A DNA stretch of 64,000 bases, from positions 1,302,001-1,366,000 of the forward strand of contig NZ_AP038804.1 in assembly GCF_047159865.1 (NCBI RefSeq), in the 5' to 3' direction. Made by a program: the position numbers and the translations under genes. Position 1 is the first letter of the stretch. Each line of letters begins with the position of its first letter. This document shows, in pieces, positions 52,941-60,163 of the stretch. The notes under the pieces were generated by a model. It was given only the letters and a program-made list of their open reading frames with translations, had not been told where the DNA came from and made no database searches. The DNA comes from JAIOSF01 sp047159865 (GTDB lineage: Bacteria; Campylobacterota; Campylobacteria; Campylobacterales; Arcobacteraceae).

Positions 52941-53975
52941 ATGAATAAAAAAAAAGAGATGAATTTTAATATAAATAACTTTTTATTAGCAACCAAAGAT
53001 ATTTTAGATGCAAGAGAGATAAGAGAAAAAAATTTAACAAAAAATCATTCATTGCGGGTGGCATTTATCTCTTTACAAATGGCAAATAAACTAGACTACG
53101 AACCAAAAGAGATGTTTGATTTATGTGCATACAGTTTATTTCATAATTATATAGACAATGAAAAAATGGAACTACTAAATATAAATAATGAAAAAAATAA
53201 ATTATCAAAGTTAGTGACATTTGTTCATCAATTAGAAGAAAAATACGATTTTGGAAATATATCAATAATAGATCGTTCTAAATTGGTCAATTCAATACAA
53301 GAGGCAAATATAGACAAAAACATTATCAATGTATTCACTGAAATAACTCAACCTCTATCGTTTTGGTTAGATTGTCAAAATGCAGATGCTATGATACAGT
53401 TTATCTATAAAAATCTTTATGATTTTACTGTTGTATTACCATTTCCAAATTTATTAAAAATCACTAGTATGTTTGGTAATCTATACGAAAATACAGAAGT
53501 TTTTTTGAATAATTGTAAAAAAGCATGTGAGTATTTCCAATTTGAATATAAAGACACATATACATTTTTAATAGCTGCTAGTATGACCGATTTTGGTAAA
53601 CTTGCAATAGAGAAAGAACTTTTAACCAAAAAAGGAAAATTAACTTTTACTGAGTTTGAAATAATAAAATCTAATATTTATTATAATAAAAATGCCTTAT
53701 CATCTGTTTATGGCTTTGATGATATATCAAAATGGGCATCAAGACATCAGGAAACAATTGATGGAACAGGATATCCATCAAAACTTTTAGCAAAAGAGTT
53801 GAGCTTAAAAGACAGATTAATATCTATACTCCATAAATACTCTATACTGTTACAAAATAGAACATATAGAGATCAATACAGTGGCAAAGAAGCAATAATG
53901 ATATTGGAAAAAGAAGCACAAGCGAATAAGTTAGATATGGTACTCCTAGAAGAAGTGAAATTGTTTTTGAATTAG
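52941..53975 (+). CDS. Degenerate tandem HD/HD-GYP domain protein
   Basis: The 344-residue protein looks like two HD-type halves. The first has NHSLRVAFISLQMA (His36) but FHNY where the HD pair belongs. The second has Thr216-Asp217 (SMTDFGKLAI) in place of His-Asp, yet keeps the downstream GYP motif RHQETIDGTGYP (His269, GYP 277-279). HD-GYP enzymes hydrolyse cyclic di-GMP; losing the metal-binding His in both halves suggests a binding or regulatory role rather than catalysis. No other domain is fused. It stands alone between the divergent MOSC gene and the sox promoter. Confidence 0.75.
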   Translation: MNKKKEMNFNINNFLLATKDILDAREIREKNLTKNHSLRVAFISLQMANKLDYEPKEMFDLCAYSLFHNYIDNEKMELLNINNEKNKLSKLVTFVHQLEEKYDFGNISIIDRSKLVNSIQEANIDKNIINVFTEITQPLSFWLDCQNADAMIQFIYKNLYDFTVVLPFPNLLKITSMFGNLYENTEVFLNNCKKACEYFQFEYKDTYTFLIAASMTDFGKLAIEKELLTKKGKLTFTEFEIIKSNIYYNKNALSSVYGFDDISKWASRHQETIDGTGYPSKLLAKELSLKDRLISILHKYSILLQNRTYRDQYSGKEAIMILEKEAQANKLDMVLLEEVKLFLN

Positions 53976-53995
53976 AGTAAAACGAAATACTTAGT

Positions 53996-54019
53996 GTAAA
54001 ATAACTGTAACTATTTTAC
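53996..54019 (+). terminator. Inverted repeat after the HD-GYP-like gene
   Basis: GTAAAATA and TATTTTAC (8 bp perfect) flank 8 bases, 20 bases after the stop codon. No T-run follows. A second dyad, ATGAAAA-GAAAT-TTTTCAT, lies at 54050-54068. Either could end the HD-GYP transcript or bind a regulator. Confidence 0.35.
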
Positions 54020-54189
54020 TCAATTTAGTTAATATATTAAATTCATTAAATGAAAAGAAATTTTTCATGAATTGACACAAAATAAGGATTAAATGATTGA
54101 TATTTGGGTAATCAGTATATTATATATTTTTAACTTATAATTATAATTATTAATTGTAATTTAACTCTATTTATACTCAACCAAATTAT

Positions 54190-54219
54190 TTGACTATTAA
54201 AAGTTTATTAGGTTATAAT
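54190..54219 (+). promoter_or_regulatory. Promoter of the sox operon
   Basis: TTGACT (54190-54195) and TATAAT (54214-54219) separated by 18 bases give one of the few complete -35/-10 promoters in the window. Transcription would begin near 54226, 37 bases before soxC. Confidence 0.7.
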
Positions 54220-54228
54220 TTGATTACC

Positions 54229-54244
54229 TTGGTATATTTACCAA
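54229..54244. promoter_or_regulatory. Dyad operator TTGGTA-TATT-TACCAA in the sox leader
   Basis: A perfect dyad with 6-bp arms placed at about +3 to +18 of the predicted sox transcript and just before the AGAAGGAGAAC ribosome site. A repressor bound here would block sox transcription. It could also form a small leader hairpin. Confidence 0.6.
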
Positions 54245-54262
54245 AATTTAGAAGGAGAACAA

Positions 54263-55603
54263 ATGGGCAAAATGAGCAAAAATTCTAAAGATATAGAATC
54301 TTTTTCAAATAATGTTAAACCAACATCAAGAAGAGATTTCTTTAAAAAAACAGCTGTATATTCAGCTGGCCTAGTTGCTACATCAAGTGTTTTATCACCA
54401 GCAAAAGCAATAGCTAGTGATGATACAGCAATTATCAACGAAGTAGAATGGGGAACAAAATTAGGGGATAAGGTAACAAAATTTCCTTATGGAGTACCCT
54501 CACCGTATGAGCATAATAATGTAAGAAGAAATGATCCATTGTTATCTTCAGGGGATGAATACGCAACTGTTTCTATGTGTCTAATACATGAATCAGAAGG
54601 AATTATTACACCTAATGGACTCTTTTTCACACGAGATCATGGTGGGACTGCACATGTAGATCCTGAACAATTTCGATTAATGATTCATGGAAAAGTGAAA
54701 AAAGATATTGTTCTTACCTTAGATCAACTGAAAAGATATCCAAGTGTGACTAGAACATATTTTATAGAGTGTCCTGCAAATGGTTCTACTGATTGGAGAG
54801 CACCTCAATATAATAATTTACAGTTTTTAAAAGGTATGATGAGTTCTGCAGAATGGACAGGAGTATTGTTAAAAACAATTTTAGATGATATTGGGCTTGA
54901 AGATGATGCTGTTTGGATGCTAGCTGAAGGAAGTGACAATGCTGGAAATCCACGGACAATTCCTGTAGAAAAAGCACTTGATGATATTATGATTGTTTGG
55001 GGTCAAAATGGTGAAGCATTAAGACCAGAACAAGGTTATCCTGTACGATTAGTTGTTCCAGGATGGGAAGGAAACTTAAATACTAAGTGGTTAAAAAGAC
55101 TAGAATTTTCTGATAAACCATGGCATTCTAAAGAGGAAACTTCTAAATATACAATGCTTCAGAAATCTGGAAAAGCAATACGATATTTCTGGGTAAATGA
55201 AGTAAATTCTGTAATAACATCACCTTGTCCTGAAAAACCATGGACAGATCTTAAAAAAGGTGATTTAGTTGAAATAGAAGGATTAGCATGGTCTGGGCAT
55301 GGAACTATCAAACATGTTGATATAACATTAGATGGTGGTGATAATTGGATTGAAGCAAGCCTAAAAGGTTTAGTTTTACCAAAGTCATGGACAAGATTTT
55401 CTTATATTATGAAATGGGATGGTAAACCTTTATTATTATCAAGCCGTGCTGTGGATGATATTGATAATGTGCAACCTACAATTGATCAAGAAACTTCTGC
55501 TGTTGGTGTTGAATCTGTTTATCATAGAAATGCCAATGTAACATGGGAAGTAACAGGAAAAGGAGAAGTTTATAATGTTCACATTCGAAAACATCACGCT
55601 TAG
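54263..55603 (+). CDS. soxC: Sulfane dehydrogenase molybdenum subunit SoxC
   Basis: SoxC carries the molybdenum cofactor that, with SoxD, oxidises the sulfane sulfur left on SoxY. The 446-residue protein has a Tat signal with Arg23-Arg24 (TSRRDFFKK), a sulfite-oxidase fold with Mo-ligand Cys170 (YFIECPANG), and WGQNGEALRPEQGYPVRLVVPGWEG, which is typical of SoxC. C-terminal Mo-co dimerisation domain: VEIEGLAWSGHGTIKHVDITLDGG region. AAGGAG 5 bases before the ATG. It is the first gene of the operon and overlaps soxD by 29 bases. Confidence 0.97.
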   Translation: MGKMSKNSKDIESFSNNVKPTSRRDFFKKTAVYSAGLVATSSVLSPAKAIASDDTAIINEVEWGTKLGDKVTKFPYGVPSPYEHNNVRRNDPLLSSGDEYATVSMCLIHESEGIITPNGLFFTRDHGGTAHVDPEQFRLMIHGKVKKDIVLTLDQLKRYPSVTRTYFIECPANGSTDWRAPQYNNLQFLKGMMSSAEWTGVLLKTILDDIGLEDDAVWMLAEGSDNAGNPRTIPVEKALDDIMIVWGQNGEALRPEQGYPVRLVVPGWEGNLNTKWLKRLEFSDKPWHSKEETSKYTMLQKSGKAIRYFWVNEVNSVITSPCPEKPWTDLKKGDLVEIEGLAWSGHGTIKHVDITLDGGDNWIEASLKGLVLPKSWTRFSYIMKWDGKPLLLSSRAVDDIDNVQPTIDQETSAVGVESVYHRNANVTWEVTGKGEVYNVHIRKHHA

Positions 55604-56774
55604 AAATACATTTATTGGACTTAGTTTAGGTGCTTCAATGTTTTTATTTTCAGGTTGTTTCGCAGGAAATGATTCTGTTACAACAAAAGCAGTAGACGGT
55701 GGAGTGAAGTATGAAATACAAGATGGTAAATATACAGCTTATCATGTAAATACTCAAAATATTGAAAAATATAATAAAGGAAGAGTTCCTACTCCAACAG
55801 AAATTGCAGCATGGGATAAAGATGTTAGACCAGATGGTACAGGATTACCACTTTATGATATGAAACATGGGAAACCAGCTCTTGACGAAAATGGTGAAAA
55901 AATAATTGCACAAGGGACTGTCGAGTTTGGAAATGAACTTTATGATTCACAATGTGTAATGTGTCATGGTGATTTTGGTTCAGGTGGAGTTGGTGGTTAT
56001 CCTGCTTTATCAGGTGGGGATATCAAATCATTATCTAATCAACTTCAAAACCCAGCAGATGAAGTTCCTAATGAAACGCCACCATCAAAAAGAATAGGTA
56101 GTTATTGGCCTTATGCTAGTACTTTATTTTGGTACATACAAGACTCTATGCCTTTTACTCATCCTAAAACATTAACAAATAGTGAAACATATGCAATAGC
56201 TGCTTATTTACTAATGGAGAATGGTGTTTTAGTTGATGGAGAAGAGATGGATGAAGAGTTCCTTATGAATAAAGAACAATTTATGAAGATTAAAATGCCT
56301 AATGAAAATGGTTTTTATCCAAATGTAGATACACCAGAAAATCCAAAACAAGGTGTTGAAAACATGAGAGAATTTTTAGGTAATCCTAAAAACTATGGTA
56401 TAGGTACAAGATGTATGACTGATTGTATTAAAGGTGAAGTACCATTACTAAGAATTAAAAATGAATTGAATAATTTCAATCCACCAGCTTCAACAAAAAG
56501 AGAGCTTCCCGAAATAGTTGAAAAAGAAACTATATCAGCTGGTCAAGCAGGATATGAACAGTCATGTAGTGCTTGTCATGCAAATGATGCAATAGGTGCA
56601 CCAGTTGTAGGAAATAAAGATATCTGGTCTGAAGTTGTATCTAAAGGATTAGATAAAGTATATCATAATGCTATCAATGGTATAAATGCAATGCCTCCAA
56701 AAGGTGGTAATATGGATTTATCAGATGATGAGATGAAAAAGATTGTTGATTATATGATCAACGCAAGTAAATAA
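55575..56774 (+). CDS. soxD: Diheme cytochrome c SoxD, probable lipoprotein
   Basis: SoxD is the electron-accepting partner of SoxC. The 399-residue protein has two haem-binding motifs, Cys127-x2-Cys130-His131 (CVMCHG) and Cys331-x2-Cys334-His335 (CSACHA), as expected for SoxD. The N-terminus ends its hydrophobic stretch in a lipobox-like SGC (Cys28), suggesting anchoring to a membrane. The ATG lies inside the end of soxC, with AGGAG 10 bases upstream. soxX follows after 10 bases. Confidence 0.94.
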   Translation: MFTFENITLRNTFIGLSLGASMFLFSGCFAGNDSVTTKAVDGGVKYEIQDGKYTAYHVNTQNIEKYNKGRVPTPTEIAAWDKDVRPDGTGLPLYDMKHGKPALDENGEKIIAQGTVEFGNELYDSQCVMCHGDFGSGGVGGYPALSGGDIKSLSNQLQNPADEVPNETPPSKRIGSYWPYASTLFWYIQDSMPFTHPKTLTNSETYAIAAYLLMENGVLVDGEEMDEEFLMNKEQFMKIKMPNENGFYPNVDTPENPKQGVENMREFLGNPKNYGIGTRCMTDCIKGEVPLLRIKNELNNFNPPASTKRELPEIVEKETISAGQAGYEQSCSACHANDAIGAPVVGNKDIWSEVVSKGLDKVYHNAINGINAMPPKGGNMDLSDDEMKKIVDYMINASK

Positions 56775-56784
56775 AGGAGAAATG

Positions 56785-57138
56785 ATGAGACTAATTAGAA
56801 ATCTATTGATATCATCAGCTATAAGTGGGTTAATACTAACTGGATCTTTAGCTGACGATGCGTTAATTGCTAAGGGTGATAAGATTTTCAATACTAAAAA
56901 TATTGGTAACTGTTTTGCATGTCATGCAATAAGTGGAAAAAGTATAGATGGTCCAGGAAGCTTTGGTCCAGACCTTGCTACTGTATCTGAATATCCAGAT
57001 GAGTTGTTATATGATATGATATATGATATATATACAGCAAAAGGACTGAAAATTTCAGCAATGCCTTCATTTGGTAAAAATGGTTGGCTTAATGATGATG
57101 AGATTAAAGCTGTTGTAGCTTATCTAAAAAGTAAATAA
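56785..57138 (+). CDS. soxX: Thiosulfate oxidation cytochrome c SoxX
   Basis: SoxX is the small monohaem subunit of SoxXA, which joins thiosulfate to SoxY. The 117-residue protein has a signal peptide, one haem motif Cys43-x2-Cys46-His47 (GNCFACHAISG), GPDLATVSEYPDELLYDMIYD, a probable axial Met in SAMPSFGK, and the C-terminal KAVVAYLKS helix. Two ATGs are adjacent (56782, 56785); the second is 5 bases from AGGAG and preferred. It lies between soxD and soxY rather than next to soxA. Confidence 0.9.
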   Translation: MRLIRNLLISSAISGLILTGSLADDALIAKGDKIFNTKNIGNCFACHAISGKSIDGPGSFGPDLATVSEYPDELLYDMIYDIYTAKGLKISAMPSFGKNGWLNDDEIKAVVAYLKSK

Positions 57139-57157
57139 TTAAAATAAAGGAAATAAA

Positions 57158-57619
57158 ATGAATAGAAGAAAATTTTTAGGATTAGGATTGGGATTAGGTG
57201 CAGCAGCTGTTATGTTGCCATCAACTTTAAGTGCAGTAAACTTCAGAGAAACAAATAAAAGTGCATTTGAAGGACCAAAAAGTCATACAGTAGATGATGC
57301 AATGAAAGAATTATATGGTACTTCAAAAACAACAGTAGGAAAAGTTAAATTAAAAGCTCCAGATATTGCTGAAAATGGTGCAGTTGTACCTTTACAAGTA
57401 TCGTCTGATTTAGCTGGTAAAACAGTAGCAATTTTTCAAGATGCAAATCCTGAGTCTTTAGTAGCTGTATATACAGTACCTGCAGATGGAATCATTGATT
57501 ATAAACTTAGAATTAAAATGGCTAAAACAGGAACAGTTACAGCAGTAGTACAAGATGGTACAACATTATTCTCAGCTAGTAAAATGGTAAAAGTTACAGC
57601 AGGTGGTTGTGGAGGGTGA
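57158..57619 (+). CDS. soxY: Thiosulfate oxidation carrier protein SoxY
   Basis: SoxY carries the sulfur intermediates on the cysteine of its flexible C-terminal arm. The 153-residue protein has a Tat-type N-terminus (MNRRKFLGLGLGLGAAAVML) and ends exactly in GGCGG, the SoxY signature with the carrier Cys. It precedes soxZ by 64 bases. Confidence 0.98.
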   Translation: MNRRKFLGLGLGLGAAAVMLPSTLSAVNFRETNKSAFEGPKSHTVDDAMKELYGTSKTTVGKVKLKAPDIAENGAVVPLQVSSDLAGKTVAIFQDANPESLVAVYTVPADGIIDYKLRIKMAKTGTVTAVVQDGTTLFSASKMVKVTAGGCGG

Positions 57620-57683
57620 TTTAATTATCTCTTTCACAATTAAAAATAAGAAAATACAAATATAAAATATAAAAGGAATTATT

Positions 57684-57989
57684 ATGGCAAAAAAAACTAG
57701 AATTAAAGCAAAAGAAAAAAAAGGTATAACAACTGTAAAAGCATTATCTAAACATGCTATGTTAAGTTATGCAGAAGCAAAAAGTCAAAAGAAAGAAGCA
57801 AATTTTATTACATCTATTGTTGCGACAGTTGATGATAAAGTTGTATATGAAGTATCAACAAGTCAATTTTTATCAAAAGATCCATTTATGCAATTTAAAT
57901 TTAAAGGTGCAAACAAAGGTAAAACACTTGTATTTACATGGACTGATTTAGAAGGTACAAAGAGAACAGATAAAGCAAAAATTAAATAA
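57684..57989 (+). CDS. soxZ: Thiosulfate oxidation carrier complex protein SoxZ
   Basis: SoxZ is the non-covalent partner that supports SoxY. The 101-residue protein has no signal peptide and is expected to be exported together with SoxY by the Tat system. The family's Ig-like core is seen in RIKAKEKKGITTVKAL, FITSIVATVDDKVVYE and DPFMQFKFKGANKGKTLVFTW. Spacing and length are normal. Confidence 0.97.
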   Translation: MAKKTRIKAKEKKGITTVKALSKHAMLSYAEAKSQKKEANFITSIVATVDDKVVYEVSTSQFLSKDPFMQFKFKGANKGKTLVFTWTDLEGTKRTDKAKIK

Positions 57990-58006
57990 TTCCTTCTCAA
58001 GGAATT
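57988..58006 (+). other. Stem-loop between soxZ and soxA
   Basis: AATTCCTT and AAGGAATT are perfect 8-bp arms around CTC, beginning at the soxZ stop codon. No T-run follows, so it may be a processing or stability element that sets soxYZ above soxA. Confidence 0.5.
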
Positions 58007-58029
58007 ATAAAAATAACTAAGGAGAAAAG

Positions 58030-58950
58030 ATGTTATTAAATGTTGTAAAAAGTACTGTATTAGTTGCTTTAGCTTCTTGCATAATGAATGCAAATGATTT
58101 CAATGTTCAAGCAGAAAAAGATAGAATTGCATTAATTGATTATACCATTGCTAAATTTGAAGATGGAGATAAAAATAGAGATAAATTTTTCCCTTATTCT
58201 ACAGATGATGAATTAAAAAACAATATTCAAAAAAATGTTAAATATGAAGATTTAAGAAAAGGAAACTATGCTTTTAATAAGCAAGGTCAATATTCATATA
58301 ATGAAATTAATGAGATGCCACCTTATGATGAACTTGTTGAAAAAGGTGAAGAGTTATATGAAGATAATAAAGCTTTACAAAAGTGTTTTCCAGATGTAAC
58401 TGTTGCTGGAGATTATCCATATTTCGATGAAGAAAAGAAAGAAGTAGTAAGTTTAACTGGTGCTATAAACAAATGTTTAACTGATGCAGGTCAAAAAGCA
58501 TGGAATGAGAAAAAAGGGAAAATGGCATTTTTTCAATCATACATAGCTTCAGAAACAAAAGATGCAGAGAAAAAAGTAAATATTCAAATTAATAGTGCTG
58601 AAGCAGCTGCTGCTTATGAAAGAGGGAAAGAGTTTTATTATACTCAAAGAGGATATTTAAAATTATCATGTGCTACTTGTCATGTTCAAGGTGCAGGAAA
58701 ACGAGTTAGAAATGAAAGTTTATCTCAGTTAGCAGGACATACTACGCATTTTCCAGTTTTTAGATTAAAATGGGGAAAAGATAAAGTAGAAAATGGACTA
58801 GGAACATTGGAAAGAAGAATGGCTGGATGTGTAAAAGATCAAGGTCAAGTTCCTCCAAAAACAAATAGTAAAGAGATGAAAGAGTTACTTTATTTCATGG
58901 CATATATGTCAAATGGAATGAATGTTGACGGTCCAGATGTAAGAAAGTAA
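58030..58950 (+). CDS. soxA: Thiosulfate oxidation cytochrome c SoxA
   Basis: SoxA is the catalytic subunit of SoxXA. The 306-residue protein has a signal peptide and a single haem motif Cys214-x2-Cys217-His218 (LSCATCHVQG). The N-terminal cytochrome domain has lost its haem and keeps two cysteines (QKCFPD and INKC) that probably form a disulfide, as in monohaem SoxA proteins. Cys267 in MAGCVKDQ is the expected active-site cysteine that is persulfidated. AAGGAG precedes the ATG. Confidence 0.95.
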   Translation: MLLNVVKSTVLVALASCIMNANDFNVQAEKDRIALIDYTIAKFEDGDKNRDKFFPYSTDDELKNNIQKNVKYEDLRKGNYAFNKQGQYSYNEINEMPPYDELVEKGEELYEDNKALQKCFPDVTVAGDYPYFDEEKKEVVSLTGAINKCLTDAGQKAWNEKKGKMAFFQSYIASETKDAEKKVNIQINSAEAAAAYERGKEFYYTQRGYLKLSCATCHVQGAGKRVRNESLSQLAGHTTHFPVFRLKWGKDKVENGLGTLERRMAGCVKDQGQVPPKTNSKEMKELLYFMAYMSNGMNVDGPDVRK

Positions 58951-58962
58951 GGGTTAGATATT

Positions 58963-59397
58963 ATGAAAAAATTATATAGCGTAATCGCAGCAACTAGTTT
59001 AGCATTAGCAATAACAGGATGTTCAAATAATCAAGTTACTACACCAACTTATGACAATCTAGATGAAAGAAAACTTTGTAATGTAAGTACAAATGGAATC
59101 GATTCAGTGTTAAAAGTAGCGCAGAAGTACAATAAAATTGCCAAAGAACATGGTGTTGAATTTAAAAGACTAGGTATGACAAATACTCAGTATATAGATG
59201 AATCAATTAAAGCAATTAAAGCAGGTGAAAAAAAAGTAGTACTTTTAAATAAAAAAGGGAAACCTACTAAAAATTCTGTAAGCGTATCATATGCAGTTGA
59301 AAGAGCTTGTAAATTTGCAGTAAGCGCTTTAACACAAGAAGCAGAAGGTAAAAAGACTTGGAGAGCTGCAGTTCCAGGTGACCAATTTCAATACTAA
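58963..59397 (+). CDS. Sox-associated lipoprotein of unknown function
   Basis: The 144-residue protein has a lipoprotein signal with lipobox ITGC (Cys20) and a helical mature part with repeated AIKAGEK/AVERACKFAVSAL pattern, ending in AAVPGDQFQY. It lies 12 bases after soxA and before a terminator, so it belongs to the soxC-A transcript. Position and helical make-up recall SoxXA-binding proteins (SoxK/SAXB) found after soxA in other sulfur oxidisers, but I cannot establish homology by eye. Likely periplasmic and attached to a membrane. Confidence 0.75.
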   Translation: MKKLYSVIAATSLALAITGCSNNQVTTPTYDNLDERKLCNVSTNGIDSVLKVAQKYNKIAKEHGVEFKRLGMTNTQYIDESIKAIKAGEKKVVLLNKKGKPTKNSVSVSYAVERACKFAVSALTQEAEGKKTWRAAVPGDQFQY

Positions 59398-59419
59398 TAT
59401 TTTTTATTAGTAAACAATA

Positions 59420-59446
59420 AGTCAAGATTTTTATCTTGGCTTTTTA
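59420..59446 (+). terminator. Intrinsic terminator inside the sox cluster
   Basis: AGTCAAGAT and ATCTTGGCT pair over 9 positions (one G-U) around TTTT and are followed by a T-run. It separates soxC-to-lipoprotein from rhodanese-soxB. Confidence 0.8.
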
Positions 59447-59450
59447 TAAT
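59445..59450 (+). promoter_or_regulatory. -10 promoter element for rhodanese-soxB
   Basis: TATAAT directly after the terminator T-run, 47 bases before the rhodanese ATG. It would allow rhodanese and soxB to be transcribed independently of the upstream sox genes. Confidence 0.5.
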
Positions 59451-59452
59451 AG

Positions 59453-59488
59453 TATATTTCAAAATATGAAGTATCAATATATTTCAAA
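59453..59488 (+). repeat. Direct repeat TATATTTCAAA upstream of the rhodanese gene
   Basis: Eleven-base copies at 59453-59463 and 59478-59488, 25 bases apart, in the expected leader of the rhodanese-soxB transcript. A regulator site is possible. Confidence 0.45.
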
Positions 59489-59497
59489 GGATAAACA

Positions 59498-60136
59498 ATG
59501 AAAATATTCAAAAAATTATTAATTGCTGCTACAATAGTAGGTGCTTGTTCTACAGAAAGTTTTGCAGCAGATGTGATGATTTCTCAAGGCGTTAAATCTA
59601 TTGATATGGATTTGAATGGTGAAAAATTTACTATTATGAGAAACCAAACAATTGGAAATAAAATTTCTTCACTGTATGAAACAACAAACAGAGGTAAACC
59701 ACAGCCAATTATTTTAGCAGAGGGACTTGAAACTCTTGGAGAATTAGAATTTATAGAATATATGAAAAAAGCACAAAGTGATGAATCTATAGTAATCGTA
59801 GATACTAGAGGGTCATCTTGGTACGATAAATTACGAATACCGGGGGCTATAAATATTCCATTTACAAATTTTCAAACAAAAGAGAGTGCTATATCTTCAA
59901 TGGAGTATGATTTAGGAGTTGAAGTAGATGATGATGGAATATTAGATTTTACTAACGCAAAAACCATAGTAGCTTATTGTAATGGATATTGGTGTGGACA
60001 AACACCTGCAATGTTAAAAAATGTTAAATATTCATTATTAAATATGGGGTATCCAGTATCTAAAATAAAATACTACAGAGGTGGTATGCAAGCATGGACA
60101 TCACTTGGATTTACTGTAGTTGGAACAGAAAAATAG
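59498..60136 (+). CDS. Periplasmic rhodanese-domain protein
   Basis: The 212-residue protein has a signal peptide ending near SFAAD and one rhodanese domain (about residues 85-208) with VIVDTRGSSWYDKLRIPGAINIP and the active loop AYCNGYWCGQTP, where Cys161 is the expected catalytic residue. Cys166 in the same loop is unusual and could form a disulfide or a persulfide relay. The N-terminal 60 residues are not a known domain. It is placed 27 bases before soxB, so a role in sulfane sulfur transfer in thiosulfate oxidation is likely. Confidence 0.88.
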   Translation: MKIFKKLLIAATIVGACSTESFAADVMISQGVKSIDMDLNGEKFTIMRNQTIGNKISSLYETTNRGKPQPIILAEGLETLGELEFIEYMKKAQSDESIVIVDTRGSSWYDKLRIPGAINIPFTNFQTKESAISSMEYDLGVEVDDDGILDFTNAKTIVAYCNGYWCGQTPAMLKNVKYSLLNMGYPVSKIKYYRGGMQAWTSLGFTVVGTEK

Positions 60137-60163
60137 AAATTAATATAAAAAATAGGAAATAAT

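Noticed and set aside
54050..54068. ATGAAAA-GAAAT-TTTTCAT dyad as sox terminator or operator
   Set aside because: AT-rich with no T-run and far upstream of the promoter; kept only as a note.
57769..57951. Sixty-residue frame inside soxZ
   Set aside because: Low-complexity Gln/Leu-rich shadow of soxZ in a different frame without ribosome site.
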